64,000 nt of DNA from Tragulus kanchil (GCA_022376925.1 JAIOJX010000031.1:136914854-136978853); one strand, 5' to 3'. Shown: positions 1 through 13,395, numbered from the stretch's first letter. Made by a program: numbers and translations. Notes: a model not told the origin generated them from the letters alone.

Positions 1-1590
1 CAATCATAAGCAATGAAATGGAAACTGTGATCAAAAATCTTCCATAAAACAAAACCAGATAATTTCACAGGTGAATTCTGACAAACATTTAGAGAACTAA
101 CATCTGTCATTCTCAAACTCCTCTAGAAAATTGCAGAGGAAGGAACACTTCCAAACTCATTCTATGAGGCCGACATCACTCTGACACCAAAACTAGACAA
201 AGATATCACAAAAAAAGAAAATTACAGGTCAGTATGACTGATGAACATAGATGCGAAAACCTCAACAAAATTCTAGTGAACAGAATCCAACAACACATTA
301 AAAAGATCATATGCTATGATCAAGTTGAGTTTATCTCAGGGATACAAGGATTCTTCAATATATGTACATCAATCAACATGATATACTGTAATAAGAAATT
401 GAAAGATTAAAATCATATGATAATCTCAGTAGGTGCAGAAAAAACTTTTGACAAAATTCATCTCTCATTTATGATCAAAAACTCTTTGAAAAATGGCCAT
501 AGAAGGAACCTACTTCAACATATTAAAGGCCGTATATCATAAACCCAGAGCAAACATTATTCTCTATGTTGAATAACTGAAAGTATTTCCTCTAAGATCA
601 GGAACAAGACAAGGGTGCCCATTCTTGTCACTGCTATTCAACATAGTTTTGGAAGCCCTGGTGGCTCAGATGGTTAACAGTTGCTTGCAATGCAGGAGAC
701 CTGGGTTTGATCCCTGGGTCAGAAAGATCTCCTGCAGAAGGAAATGGAAACCCATTCCAGTATTCTTGTTTGGAAAATCTCATGGACTGAGGAGTGTGGC
801 AGTCCAAGGGGTCACAAAGATTTGGACATGACTGAGTAACTAGCACCTTCACTTTCACTTTGGAAATCCTTGCCACAGCAATCAGAGAAGAAAAAGAAAA
901 GGAATCTAGATTGGAAAAGAAGAAGTAAAACTCTCACTGTTTTCAGATGACAGGGTACAGGATACATAGAAAACCCTAAAGATATCATCAGAAAATTATT
1001 AGAACTAATAAGTGAATTTAGTAAAACTGCAGGACAGAAAATCAATACATGTAAATCACTTGCACTCCTATACAGTAACAATGAAACATCAGAAAAAGAA
1101 GTTAAGGAACAATCCCAGTCACTATTGCAACAAAAAGAATCAAATAACTAGGAATAAGCCTACCTAAGAAGACAAAAGAGGTGTATGCAGAAAACTGTAA
1201 GACACTGATGAAAGAAATTAAGGACAATGGAAACAGTTGGAGAGATATTCCAGGTTTGTTGGTTGAAAGAATCAATATTGTGCACATGACTTTACTATCA
1301 AAAACAATCTACAAATTCATTGCAATCCCTATCAAATTGCCAATGACATTTTTCACAGAAGTAGAACAAAAAAATTTCAAAGATTGCCAAAACAATCTTG
1401 AGAAAGAAGAATGGGGCTTGAGGAATCAACCTTCCTGACTTCAGGCTATGCTGTAAAGCTACAGCCATCAAGCCAATGTGATACTGGCACAAAACAGAAA
1501 TACAGACCAATGGAACAAGTTAGAGAGCCCAGAGATGATTCCATGATCCCAGGCACCTTATCTTTCACAAAGGAAGCAAAAGTATTGGAG
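1..1590 (+). mobile_element. L1 ORF2 3' portion, sense, decayed
   Basis: L1 second open reading frame DNA in sense orientation, entering from the left edge. Recognisable stretches include GACAAGGGTGCCCATTCTTG and the CACAGCAATCAGAGAAG segment after the inserted Bov-tA. Frames are broken by stops, so it is inactive. It ends near 1590, where antisense BovB begins. Confidence 0.8.
655..858 (+). mobile_element. Bov-tA SINE inserted in the L1
   Basis: Starts GCCCTGGTGGCTCAG (tRNA-like head) and runs through the Bov-A body to CACTTTCACT, the usual Bov-tA order. Flanked by the 7-base target duplication TTTGGAA at 648-654 and 859-865, which interrupts the L1 sequence. Confidence 0.88.
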
Positions 1591-2100
1591 CTTCAGCTTT
1601 AGCCTCAATCTTTCCAATAAATATTCAGTGTTGATTTCCTTTAGGATTGACTAGTTTGATCTCCTTGCAGCCAAGGTACTCTTAAAAGTCTTCTCCAACA
1701 CCATAGTTCGAAGGTGTCAGTTCTTCAGTGCTTAGCCTTCTTTATGTTCCAACTCTCACATCCATACATGACTACTGGGAAAACCATAGCTTTGACTATA
1801 TGGACTTTTGTCAGCAAAGTGATATCTCTGCTTTTGAATACACTGTCTATGTTTGTCATAACTTTTCTTCCAAGGAGCAAGCCTCTTTTAATTTCATGGC
1901 TGCAGTCACCATCCACAGTGATTTTGGAGCCCAGGAAAATAAGATCTATCACTGTTTCCATTGTTTGCCCATCTGTTTGCCATGAAGTGATGGGACCAGG
2001 TGTCACAATCTTTGTTTTTTGAATGTTGAGTTTTAGGCTAGCTTTTTCACTCTCCTCTTTCACCTTCATCAAGAGTCTCTTTCGTTCCTCTTCACTTCTG
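1588..2100 (-). mobile_element. BovB (RTE) retroelement fragment, antisense
   Basis: Antisense BovB covering the C-terminal part of the reverse transcriptase ORF and the region after it. Recognised from CTTCTCCAACACCATAGTTC and the encoded protein. Most of it is repeated artificially at 2820-3170. Confidence 0.85.
1725..2072 (-). pseudogene. BovB reverse transcriptase C-terminal fragment
   Basis: A 115-residue open stretch on the minus strand, with FLGSKI and YGCESW motifs typical of the C-terminal side of the RTE/BovB reverse transcriptase. It lacks the catalytic palm motifs and endonuclease domain, so it is a remnant. The same frame appears in the copy at 2819-3142. Confidence 0.75.
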
Positions 2101-3871
2101 CCCTCTCCCTTACTCTCATATATTCATTTAAATATGTATATATGTGTGAATAAATATGTGTGTCAAAATATTTAGAGAAGATATGTATATATATATATAT
2201 TAGATAAAGAAGATATTATATGTATATATATTAGACAGATAAGGAAGGAAGAAAGGAGTTGAGTAAGTGGAGTAGGAATCTGAGATAAAGGCATTGTATT
2301 CAGGGTCAAGAGAAAGGATCACTGTGTACTCCGTACTGCTACCAATGAGCTTGTGACTTTGGCTAAATATTTATCTAAATATAAACTTCCTCACTGAAAA
2401 AATAGAGATACTGACACTAACTCAAAAGGTAGTCATGCAAATAAAAAACAGCATAGTTTTTGGTAAAGGTTAAGTGTTTAATAAATGATACCTCATGATA
2501 TTACTAATGAAGTTTTGGTAATACTAAAGAATGGTAATGAAGTGATTGAACTCAGATCCTCTCTGGAGTGTCTCAAGGAGACTGAGAATAAGCCACAGAC
2601 TAAACCAGTACTGTTAACAACAGCAGTCTGGAAAGATGAAAGTCTTGTTCTTCTTCCATGGCAACCAATTCGTGAGCTGAATGAAATTGCAGGCCTGGGT
2701 CAACTATTACAAAGTAGTGGTCAGCTCTTTCTTGCGATCATACCATCTCCTTTGATGTACCAGAGTCTTAGTGCGTGTTGATTCCATATGTGACATGCAT
2801 CCTTCACTAGCTTTTTATTCAACTCTCACATCCATACATGACTACTGGGAAAACCATAGCTTTGACTATATGGACTTTTGTCAGCAAAGTGATATCTCTG
2901 CTTTTGAATACACTGTCTATGTTTGTCATAACTTTTCTTCCAAGGAGCAAGCCTCTTTTAATTTCATGGCTGCAGTCACCATCCACAGTGATTTTGGAGC
3001 CCAGGAAAATAAGATCTATCACTGTTTCCATTGTTTGCCCATCTGTTTGCCATGAAGTGATGGGACCAGGTGTCACAATCTTTGTTTTTTGAATGTTGAG
3101 TTTTAGGCTAGCTTTTTCACTCTCCTCTTTCACCTTCATCAAGAGTCTCTTTCGTTCCTCTTCACTTCTGCCCTCTCCCTTACTCTCATATATTCATTTA
3201 AATATGTATATATGTGTGAATAAATATGTTTTCAAAATATTTAGAGAAGATATGTATATATATATATATTAGATAAAGAAGATATTATATGTATATATAT
3301 TAGACAGATAAGGAAGGAAGAAAGGAGTTGAGTAAGTGGAGTAGGAATCTGAGATAAAGGCATTGTATTCAGGGTCAAGAGAAAGGATCACTGTGTACTC
3401 CGTACTGCTACCAATGAGCTTGTGACTTTGGCTAAATATTTATCTAAATATAAACTTCCTCACTGAAAAAATAGAGATACTGACACTAACTCAAAAGGTA
3501 GTCATGCAAATAAAAAACAGCATAGTTTTTGGTAAAGGTTAAGTGTTTAATAAATGATACCTCATGATATTACTAATGAAGTTTTGGTAATACTAAAGAA
3601 TGGTAATGAAGTGATTGAACTCAGATCCTCTCTGGAGTGTCTCAAGGAGACTGAGAATAAGCCACAGACTAAACCAGTACTGTTAACAACAGCAGTCTGG
3701 AAAGATGAAAGTCTTGTTCTTCTTCCATGGCAACCAATTCGTGAGCTGAATGAAATTGCAGGCCTGGGTCAACTATTACAAAGTAGTGGTCAGCTCTTTC
3801 TTGCGATCATACCATCTCCTTTGATGTACCAGAGTCTTAGTGCGTGTTGATTCCATATGTGACATGCATCC
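1750..3871 (+). repeat. Tandem duplication 1 (1750-2802 and 2820-3871)
   Basis: Direct repeat of about 1.05 kb, offset 1070 falling to 1069 after a small indel near 2158/3229. A 17-base unrelated spacer separates the copies. It carries part of an antisense BovB, an AT-rich microsatellite and a MIR. Probable uncollapsed overlap. Confidence 0.95.
2300..2490 (+). repeat. MIR SINE
   Basis: Old mammalian MIR in sense orientation. CTTGTGACTTTGGCTAAA, TTCCTCACTGAAAAAATAGA and the tail GTTAAGTGTTTAATAAATG follow the MIR order. Duplicated at about 3370-3560. Confidence 0.7.
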
Positions 3872-4059
3872 CCTCCACCTATATATATTCCCACATACAC
3901 TCATGGTACTTTCCTAACTACCTATATTTAAGAGCTTTTCCTTCAGCCTGTTCCTCCCAGAAAGTTTTCATAGATTTTTTATCCACAATTCTAAAATGAT
4001 TGAATTGATTTATTATGCATTCTGATTCTGAATTGTAAATATACTGCCAATGTTGCTTC

Positions 4060-4250
4060 GTAGCCATAAATTCTCAATCTTGACTGTACATTGGATTTGG
4101 GGGAATTTAAAAAACAGTATTGATACCTGGGCTCTTTCCCCTAGAGATTCTGACATTATTGTCTTGAGGGAGGATGTGATATTGAGATTTTTGTAAACTG
4201 CCAGAGAATTTTAATGTGCACCCAAGAGTGAGAATAACTATTCTCAGCAG
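4060..4250. repeat. MER5A-like hAT-Charlie element
   Basis: Short palindromic DNA transposon remnant: TTCTCAATCTTGACTGTACA at one end, AGAGATTCTGAC in the middle and TTTTAATGTGCACCCAAGAG towards the other end, as in MER5A. Copied at about 5140-5332 by duplication 2. Confidence 0.7.
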
Positions 4251-4890
4251 AGTTAATTTTTCACTTTGTTTGTTAGTTCATATCTGTTTCAAGCAAATCT
4301 GTGCCCTAAATGTTTGCTGACTTGACTATTCCCTGATTATTTTTCAGATAGAAATATAGACAAATAAGGTCTTATTCCTTTAGCCACACAGATGTCATAT
4401 TTGGCATGTAGGCCCTTCCATCTTACTTTCTTTCTGGATAATATCAGAGAGTATCCTACTTTTACAAATACCCTCTTATCTTTGTTTCTGATGTGGAAAA
4501 TTACATAAACCTGATTTTGAAAATGTTAAATTCCTACCTCTACAGCAGTTAACTTAAAAATGTACTTACTAGATAATAGCGCATTTAATAATGCATGTGA
4601 TCTTTTTAGTGTTTAATCATTTTATAGCATTGCTCCATGTACTTAAAAGATCTGTCATCTAATTAGAAGTCAGTGGCTGGAAAAAGAACTGACCTAAAGA
4701 AACATTTTCTATTCAAGTGGAAAGCTAAAGAAACATCCTTAAGACTTGAGGGATTTCAGATCTAATGAATATTCTCAATTATTTATAAAAACTATTGATG
4801 CACTCTTGTGGAAGACCTCATCATGTGTCTTTAACGTAATTAATTTAGAGCTTCCAAAAAGTGCATCCTGTATTTGTGACAACTCAGCAA
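4250..4890. other. Intergenic or intronic sequence with no recognised element
   Basis: AT-rich single-copy DNA. I see no exon, RNA gene or repeat I can name. It is copied by duplication 2 at 5332-5972. Confidence 0.5.
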
Positions 4891-5969
4891 TATTCAATAG
4901 TTCACTCCCATTTGAAAGTTTAGCGTGTTGATTCCATATGTGACATGCATCCCCTCCACCTATATATATTCCCACATACACTCATGGTACTTTCCTAACT
5001 ACCTATATTTAAGAGCTTTTCCTTCAGCCTGTTCCTCCCAGAAAGTTTTCATAGATTTTTTATCCACAATTCTAAAATGATTGAATTGATTTATTATGCA
5101 TTCTGATTCTGAATTGTAAATATACTGCCAATGTTGCTTCGTAGCCATAAATTCTCAATCTTGACTGTACATTGGATTTGGGGGAATTTAAAAAACAGTA
5201 TTGATACCTGGGCTCTTTCCCCTAGAGATTCTGACATTATTGTCTTGAGGGAGGATGTGATATTGAGATTTTTGTAAACTGCCAGAGAATTTTAATGTGC
5301 ACCCAAGAGTGAGAATAACTATTCTCAGCAGAGTTAATTTTTCACTTTGTTTGTTAGTTCATATCTGTTTCAAGCAAATCTGTGCCCTAAATGTTTGCTG
5401 ACTTGACTTTTCCCCTGATTATTTTTCAGATAGAAATATAGACAAATAAGGTCTTATTCCTTTAGCCACACAGATGTCATATTTGGCATGTAGGCCCTTC
5501 CATCTTACTTTCTTTCTGGATAATATCAGAGAGTATCCTACTTTTACAAATACCCTCTTATCTTTGTTTCTGATGTGGAAAATTACATAAACCTGATTTT
5601 GAAAATGTTAAATTCCTACCTCTACAGCAGTTAACTTAAAAATGTACTTACTAGATAATAGCGCATTTAATAATGCATGTGATCTTTTTAGTGTTTAATC
5701 ATTTTATAGCATTGCTCCATGTACTTAAAAGATCTGTCATCTAATTAGAAGTCAGTGGCTGGAAAAAGAACTGACCTAAAGAAACATTTTCTATTCAAGT
5801 GGAAAGCTAAAGAAACATCCTTAAGACTTGAGGGATTTCAGATCTAATGAATATTCTCAATTATTTATAAAAACTATTGATGCACTCTTGTGGAAGACCT
5901 CATCATGTGTCTTTAACGTAATTAATTTAGAGCTTCCAAAAAGTGCATCCTGTATTTGTGACAACTCAG

Positions 5970-6110
5970 CAAGTCATAGATCTTTGAAACTGGAAGGGCC
6001 TTTCTCCCAAAATGAATGGTCAGAAAGTTGAAGTGACTTCTCATAGGTCACATAACAGACAGGCAGGACCAGGCATCAGACCAGAAGCACTTGGTAGTGA
6101 ATCAGGAATA
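5970..6110. repeat. Probable MIR-type fragment
   Basis: Contains AAGTGACTTCTCATAGGTCACATAAC, resembling the conserved 'aagtgacttgcccaaggtcacac' block of MIR-related SINEs. Short and diverged. Confidence 0.45.
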
Positions 6111-6299
6111 TCAGTAATTAACATAGGAAATCTTGGATCTTGAATGCTTTCTACTTTTAAGGGTTAAATCTATGCATTATCTTTGAAAACTCTCTAATCC
6201 ACATTCTTTTTAAAATTTAATTTAATTTTTATAGCGATATCATTGACATATAATGCCCACTCTTGCCATTTTTAGAACATAGTACTAGAAGTCTTCGCC

Positions 6300-7110
6300 A
6301 GATAAATTAGATAAGAAAAAGAAAAGAGAGGCATTCAAAACTGGAAAGGAAGATGTAAAACTCTCATGATTTGCATATGACACAAATATACATATTATAT
6401 ATAGAAACCCTGAAGACTCGATCAGAAAACTGTCAGAATAAGCAAAATCAGTAAAGTTGCAGGATACGAGTCAACAAATACACAAAATTATGTTGAATTT
6501 CTATACATTAATAATGAACTATATAATACCAGAAAGAGAAATTTCGAAAACAGTCCTATTTACAATTGCATCAGAAAGAACAAGATATCTAGGAATAAAT
6601 TTAGCCAAAGAGGTGAAATACCTGCACACTCAAAGCTATAAGAAATTTATGAGAGAAACTGAAGAAGACACAAAGAAATAGAAAACATTTTTATGTTCAT
6701 AGGTTGAAAGAATTAGTATTATTGTCCTTTAATAAAACCCAATACAATATACAAATTCATTGCTGCATTATTTACAATAGCCATGGTATGGAAACAGCCT
6801 AAATATCCATCAATGGATGAATGAATAAAGAAATTGTGGTGTATACATATATACAATAGAATATTATTCAGTTATGAAAAGGAGTGGAATCCTGCCACTT
6901 GTGACAACATAAATGGGCCTTAGGGGCATTATGCTTCGTGGTGAGTAAAATGAGCTAAGTGAAAAATGTCAGACAGAAAGACAAATAGTGTATGATCTTA
7001 CTTATATATGAATTTTTTAAAAACCCTCAAAACTCAAAAATACAGAGAACACTTTGGTTGCCAGAGGCAGGTACAGAAGTTAGGAGAAATGGGTGAATTA
7101 ATTTGTTTTT
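6300..7110 (+). mobile_element. L1 3' end (ORF2 end and 3' UTR), sense
   Basis: L1 sense sequence; 'gccatggtatggaaacagcc' and the following ATCCATCAATGGATGAATGA are diagnostic of the L1 3' region. It ends in the stretch around GGTTGCCAGAGG. Repeated at 7574-8190 by duplication 3. Confidence 0.8.
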
Positions 7111-8642
7111 AAAAGAAGCATTGCATATGTATTTCTCTTTAGTGACTATCACAAGGTAAAATTTGCCTTTGTTTGAGTGATCCGTACCTGTTCAGTCACT
7201 GAATTGTGTCCGACTCCTTGCAGCCCCATGGACTACAGCAGCCCAGACTTCCCTGTCCTCCACTGTCTTCCAGAGTTTGCTCAAATTCATGTCTGTTGAG
7301 TCAGTGATGCTACCTAACCATCTTATCCTCTGTTGCCCTCTTCCTTTGCCTTAGGTCTTTACTTATTAAGGCTAAAATAATATTTTAGTTTTATACAACA
7401 TAAGGATTTGATATTTGTATGTATTGTGATCACCATGGTAAGTCTGTACATTTATTATCACACATAGTTACAACTTTTATTTTCCTTGTGATATGAGAGA
7501 TTTTACGATCTGCTCTCTTAGCAAGTTTCAAATGTATGCTTTATATTACATCGCTGGGGCTTTATTTTTAATGGAATTTCTATACATTAATAATGAACTA
7601 TATAATACCAGAAAGAGAAATTTCGAAAACAGTCCTATTTACAATTGCATCAGAAAGAACAAGATATCTAGGAATAAATTTAGCCAAAGAGGTGAAATAC
7701 CTGCACACTCAAAGCTATAAGAAATTTATGAGAGAAACTGAAGAAGACACAAAGAAATAGAAAACATTTTTATGTTCATAGGTTGAAAGAATTAGTATTA
7801 TTGTCCTTTAATAAAACCCAATACAATATACAAATTCATTGCTGCATTATTTACAATAGCCATGGTATGGAAACAGCCTAAATATCCATCAATGGATGAA
7901 TGAATAAAGAAATTGTGGTGTATACATATATACAATAGAATATTATTCAGTTATGAAAAGGAGTGGAATCCTGCCACTTGTGACAACATAAATGGGCCTT
8001 AGGGGCATTATGCTTCGTGGTGAGTAAAATGAGCTAAGTGAAAAATGTCAGACAGAAAGACAAATAGTGTATGATCTTACTTATATATGAATTTTTTAAA
8101 AACCCTCAAAACTCAAAAATACAGAGAACACTTTGGTTGCCAGAGGCAGGTACAGAAGTTAGGAGAAATGGGTGAATTAATTTGTTTTTAAAAGAAGCAT
8201 TGCATATGTATTTCTCTTTAGTGACTATCACAAGGTAAAAATTTGCCTTTGTTTGAGTGATCCGTACCTGTTCAGTCACTGAATTGTGTCCGACTCCTTG
8301 CAGCCCCATGGACTACAGCAGCCCAGACTTCCCTGTCCTCCACTGTCTTCCAGAGTTTGCTCAAATTCATGTCTGTTGAGTCAGTGATGCTACCTAACCA
8401 TCTTATCCTCTGTTGCCCTCTTCCTTTGCCTTAGGTCTTTACTTATTAAGGCTAAAATAATATTTTAGTTTTATACAACATAAGGATTTGATATTTGTAT
8501 GTATTGTGATCACCATGGTAAGTCTGTACATTTATTATCACACATAGTTACAACTTTTATTTTCCTTGTGATATGAGAGATTTTACGATCTGCTCTCTTA
8601 GCAAGTTTCAAATGTATGCTTTATATTACATCCCTGGGGCTT
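6495..8642 (+). repeat. Tandem duplication 3 (6495-7562 and 7574-8642)
   Basis: Direct repeat, offset 1079-1080, with an 11-base spacer. It carries L1 3' sequence and an antisense BovB piece. It differs by one A in a run near 8237 and by G/C at 7552/8632. Confidence 0.95.
7180..7365 (-). mobile_element. BovB 3' fragment, antisense
   Basis: GTGTCCGACTCCTTGCAGCC followed by 'atggactacagcagcccag' is the antisense 3' region of BovB/Bov-A elements. It occurs again at 8260-8445 and, partly scrambled, at 9400-9560. Confidence 0.8.
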
Positions 8643-10487
8643 AATTTTTTTAATAAATGGAACCTTTTACATTTTGACCACACCATTTTCTTCTTAATAT
8701 TGATCTTCTGAAAGAGATATCTGGTTTCTGAGTTTTGGCCTTTTCTGTGCTTTGGTGTGTGAGTGAAGACGAAAAGTAATTTTTATTTTTATGGGAATTG
8801 TTGGGTGGAATAAGCTTTGATGATGTGTTCCCATACTTTTTTCATATTTTTTTAAGTTGTAAGATTTGTCTTAAAGAAAACGGACTCATCATTTAAATCT
8901 TTATTCTGAAACTATTTTCAAAACATATTTTTGTTGGGAGAAAATAAGAAAATTTGATCAATTGGTTTAGATTTTTTCAGTTAGTTTATAACAGGCTAAT
9001 ATGGAGCATTTAGAAATTTACTCATGTCTGACAATATATGTAGTGATATATAAATAGATATATTGATATATAAATATTTGATAATACTTAACTAATTTGT
9101 ATTTAGCAAATTTCACAGACAGTATCAATAGTTTTGTGATTTCTGGGTCTAAGTCTCTGTTCTGTTTATCTAAGACCGTAAAAATTAGCACACAGGTTCA
9201 TCTCTCTCAGTAGCTTGAAAATTCCTATAATAGTATGTGAATATGATTTCCTCTTGTAAGAGGGGCTGCTGGAAGCTATTGTTGGGTCAGTAAGTAAAAG
9301 TTGTCTGTTTACAGGCCTATTCTCACCACAGCCATGGTGCCAAGAGGAAGTTCCATAAATAAAAGTCACAAGGTAAATTTGCCTTTGTTTGAGTGTCATG
9401 TTCGACTGTTTTCCATCCTTGCAGCCCCATGGACTACAGCAGCCCAGACTTCCCTGTCCTCCACTGTCTTCCAGAGTTTGCTCAAATTCATGTCTGTTGA
9501 GTCAGTGATGCTACCTAACCATCTTATCCTCTGTTGCCCTCTTCCTTTGCCTTAGGTCTTTACTTATTAAGGCTAAAATAATATTTTAGTTTTATACAAC
9601 ATAAGGATTTGATATTTGTATGTATTGTGATCACCATGGTAAGTCTGTACATTTATTATCACACATAGTTACAACTTTTATTTTCCTTGTGATATGAGAG
9701 ATTTTACGATCTGCTCTCTTAGCAAGTTTCAAATGTATGCTTTATATTACATCCCTGGGGCTTAATTTTTTTAATAAATGGAACCTTTTACATTTTGACC
9801 ACACCATTTTCTTCTTAATATTGATCTTCTGAAAGAGATATCTGGTTTCTGAGTTTTGGCCTTTTCTGTGCTTTGGTGTGTGAGTGAAGACGAAAAGTAA
9901 TTTTTATTTTTATGGGAATTGTTGGGTGGAATAAGCTTTGATGATGTGTTCCCATACTTTTTTCATATTTTTTTAAGTTGTAAGATTTGTCTTAAAGAAA
10001 ACGGACTCATCATTTAAATCTTTATTCTGAAACTATTTTCAAAACATATTTTTGTTGGGAGAAAATAAGAAAATTTGATCAATTGGTTTAGATTTTTTCA
10101 GTTAGTTTATAACAGGCTAATATGGAGCATTTAGAAATTTACTCATGTCTGACAATATATGTAGTGATATATAAATAGATATATTGATATATAAATATTT
10201 GATAATACTTAACTAATTTGTATTTAGCAAATTTCACAGACAGTATCAATAGTTTTGTGATTTCTGGGTCTAAGTCTCTGTTCTGTTTATCTAAGACCGT
10301 AAAAATTAGCACACAGGTTCATCTCTCTCAGTAGCTTGAAAATTCCTATAATAGTATGTGAATATGATTTCCTCTTGTAAGAGGGGCTGCTGGAAGCTAT
10401 TGTTGGGTCAGTAAGTAAAAGTTGTCTGTTTACAGGCCTATTCTCACCACAGCCATGGTGCCAAGAGGAAGTTCCATAAATAAAAGT
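8228..10487 (+). repeat. Tandem duplication 4 (8228-9366 and 9366-10487)
   Basis: Direct repeat, offset 1138 near its start falling to 1121 because copy 2 has a scrambled, 17-base shorter stretch at about 9395-9418. There is no spacer. Its first 415 bases are also present in both copies of duplication 3, making that segment threefold. Confidence 0.94.
8643..9365. other. Sequence without recognised genes or repeats
   Basis: AT-rich DNA; no splice-flanked coding stretch or repeat I can identify. Copied at 9764-10487 by duplication 4. Confidence 0.45.
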
Positions 10488-12392
10488 AATTTCTGCAGAA
10501 TATCTCTAGACTTTGGCACAGAGCTATAGGACAACCTAATGCTGAACTAGATAAGACAGTTTCCTGATCATGATTGTGTGGATTTGTTTCCAGAAAAATG
10601 AAAAAGGTCATGTATAATAGACATTCTGATCAGTTTCATCATGATTTATTCTTTGATGAGGTTAGTAAGCCCATTAGCTCATGTTCAGAAAAATGGGTAA
10701 TGAGAAAAAGAAAGGCCTGAGCAATACTTCAAATCATTTCATTTTGAATTGAGACTAAAGAGATCATCTCATGGCCATGTTACCTGCCAGTGTTCTTGGC
10801 CTCCTTAATCAATAGGAATTGATCAGAAATCAGACAAGAAATCCAGGCAAGTCTTTATGGATTCCTTGCTGCAGCAGATGGGAGCAAGAACAAGTAACAT
10901 GTTCCCTTGCTCACTCCCTGAGAGGGGATCCATCTGGTTCTTTATAGGTGGTATGTCCAACAGCTGGGCCTGAGGGATGACTTACCCCTTTGGTGGTGGT
11001 GTGTACAAGGGGCTTGCGTACCCTGTTTTTGCTCCAGGCTCTCTAGAAGTAGCAGTTCAGTTTTTTGGTCTGTTTGTGTCTTTTGTCCAGAATTTGCCCC
11101 AATTGCTTCTGCACAGTTACTTTTAGACTTTTATAGTTTCTTTGTATTTTGTTCCTTGAGAAAACATTTGTCCAGGTGCCAACACCACAGCAGAGGGTAC
11201 TAGGTCCCAGGTCCCAGCCCGTTTTTGTTATCAACGTCACCCTTGTTCATAGGTACCATTTCAAGTGTTTGTTGTGATCATGAAGACCATGAAGACTCCT
11301 ATTTGATAATACTTAACTAATTTGTATTTAGCAAATTTCACAGACAGTATCAATAGTTTTGTGATTTCTGGGTCTAAGTCTCTGTTCTGTTTATCTAAGA
11401 CCGTAAAAATTAGCACACAGGTTCATCTCTCTCAGTAGCTTGAAAATTCCTATAATAGTATGTGAATATGATTTCCTCTTGTAAGAGGGGCTGCTGGAAG
11501 CTATTGTTGGGTCAGTAAGTAAAAGTTGTCTGTTTACAGGCCTATTCTCACCACAGCCATGGTGCCAAGAGGAAGTTCCATAAATAAAAGTAATTTCTGC
11601 AGAATATCTCTAGACTTTGGCACAGAGCTATAGGACAACCTAATGCTGAACTAGATAAGACAGTTTCCTGATCATGATTGTGTGGATTTGTTTCCAGAAA
11701 AATGAAAAAGGTCATGTATAATAGACATTCTGATCAGTTTCATCATGATTTATTCTTTGATGAGGTTAGTAAGCCCATTAGCTCATGTTCAGAAAAATGG
11801 GTAATGAGAAAAAGAAAGGCCTGAGCAATACTTCAAATCATTTCATTTTGAATTGAGACTAAAGAGATCATCTCATGGCCATGTTACCTGCCAGTGTTCT
11901 TGGCCTCCTTAATCAATAGGAATTGATCAGAAATCAGACAAGAAATCCAGGCAAGTCTTTATGGATTCCTTGCTGCAGCAGATGGGAGCAAGAACAAGTA
12001 ACATGTTCCCTTGCTCACTCCCTGAGAGGGGATCCATCTGGTTCTTTATAGGTGGTATGTCCAACAGCTGGGCCTGAGGGATGACTTACCCCTTTGGTGG
12101 TGGTGTGTACAAGGGGCTTGCGTACCCTGTTTTTGCTCCAGGCTCTCTAGAAGTAGCAGTTCAGTTTTTTGGTCTGTTTGTGTCTTTTGTCCAGAATTTG
12201 CCCCAATTGCTTCTGCACAGTTACTTTTAGACTTTTATAGTTTCTTTGTATTTTGTTCCTTGAGAAAACATTTGTCCAGGTGCCAACACCACAGCAGAGG
12301 GTACTAGGTCCCAGGTCCCAGCCCGTTTTTGTTATCAACGTCACCCTTGTTCATAGGTACCATTTCAAGTGTTTGTTGTGATCATGAAGACC
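10197..12392 (+). repeat. Tandem duplication 5 (10197-11288 and 11301-12392)
   Basis: Direct repeat with a constant offset of 1104, apparently identical, with a 12-base spacer. It carries the possible LTR fragment. About 290 bases at its start also occur at 9075-9366. Confidence 0.95.
10800..11265 (-). mobile_element. Possible ruminant endogenous retroviral LTR fragment, antisense
   Basis: Moderately GC-richer block. On the minus strand it contains a polyadenylation-like CATAAAGACTTG segment, and overall it resembles ruminant ERV LTRs as I remember them. No target duplication or internal viral gene is visible. It could also be another repeat. Copied at 11904-12369. Confidence 0.4.
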
Positions 12393-13014
12393 TGAATAGA
12401 TGGTTCAGTGCAGCTCTTCCCCTCCTTTGGAAGTCAAGTCAGGTTGAATCATTTTGTAATGTGTATACTAGAAAATTATTACAGAAATTCAGTTTGGGAG
12501 TAAAGTTTGAACTCTCTTAAACTATGCTGTTTAGGTGGAGTCAGGATGTTACAGCAGAGTTGTAAAAACTTCAACAAATGAAAGATGAAAATAAAATATC
12601 CAGAGTTAATAAGATACTCTGGAGTAAACCTTTTCATATTCCTGTCTTTAATTGGAGAAATCAAGATACTGACAAATTGAGCTGAGGTCAGAATCTAGGA
12701 GGTGATGATTAGAAAGATTGCTCATATTATACAGTGTTCAAAGCAATGCAGACATACCTAGCTTCCTTTGAAATTTGCAGACCTAAAACTAATGTGTCTG
12801 ATAATTTAAAATAGGTGATAATTGATGCCATATGCAGGCCTCCTTGATGAGATTTTAAAAATTTTGCTTCTAGATAGAAATAGAGCTCATGGCTTTTTAG
12901 GTGAATTTTATTCTGTAAATCTAGGCCATATACCTAAAAGCAATGGTGCATTTTTTTTAAGATGGCAGTCAAACAGTATCGTTTGCTAATCTTAAATATT
13001 GTAGCATTATGGAT
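12393..13014. other. Sequence without recognised features
   Basis: Single-copy AT-rich stretch between duplication 5 and a SINE. I see no supported exon or named repeat. Confidence 0.45.
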
Positions 13015-13029
13015 TATTTTTCGTTTTTC

Positions 13030-13280
13030 TTTTACCTCTAAGTCATCATTTATTTTTCATCAGTCTTTACTCTTTGGCATGTGTAGGCCTCGCATTGCAG
13101 TGGCCTCTCTTGTTGCAGAGCACTGGCTGTGGGTGCATGTGCTCCAAAGCGCTGACTCATAATTGGACACACCGGCCCAGCCCCTCCTCCACATGTGGGA
13201 TCTTCCAGGGCCGGGGATTGAATTGGTGCCCCTTGCACTGCAAGGTGGACTCTTTGCCCACTGGACCACCAGGGAAGCCC
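13030..13280 (-). mobile_element. CHR-like SINE, antisense, diverged copy
   Basis: Antisense tRNA-derived SINE ending CCACTGGACCACCAGGGAAG next to CCC. Flanked by an imperfect 15-base target duplication TATTTTTC(G/C)TTTTTC at 13015-13029 and 13281-13295. Member of the same family as 16775-17116. Confidence 0.8.
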
Positions 13281-13395
13281 TATTTTTCCTTTTTCACACA
13301 TTTCTTAGAGGCTGGCAGAGGAAGAGCCCTGAACAAGTGCTTTGGTGAATCTAGATAAATTATATTTATTCCAGATTAGAAAATAAAAATTGGCT

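Larger units (their letters stand above)
3842..5972 (+). repeat. Tandem duplication 2 (3842-4890 and 4923-5972)
   Basis: Direct repeat of about 1.05 kb, offset 1081-1082, with a 32-base spacer. The only difference I noticed is at about 5409 (CTTTTCCCC for CTATTCCC). It carries a MER5A-like element. Its first 30 bases are also the tail of duplication 1, so that short stretch exists three times. Confidence 0.95.

Noticed and set aside
2485..2781. 98-codon + strand open frame, present twice
   Set aside because: It has no recognisable domain and begins in the tail of a MIR. Repetition reflects duplication 1, not conservation.
10800..11265. A retroviral provirus
   Set aside because: Only an LTR-like stretch is seen. 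No gag, pol or env sequence or paired LTR is present; the apparent second LTR at 11904-12369 is the assembly copy.
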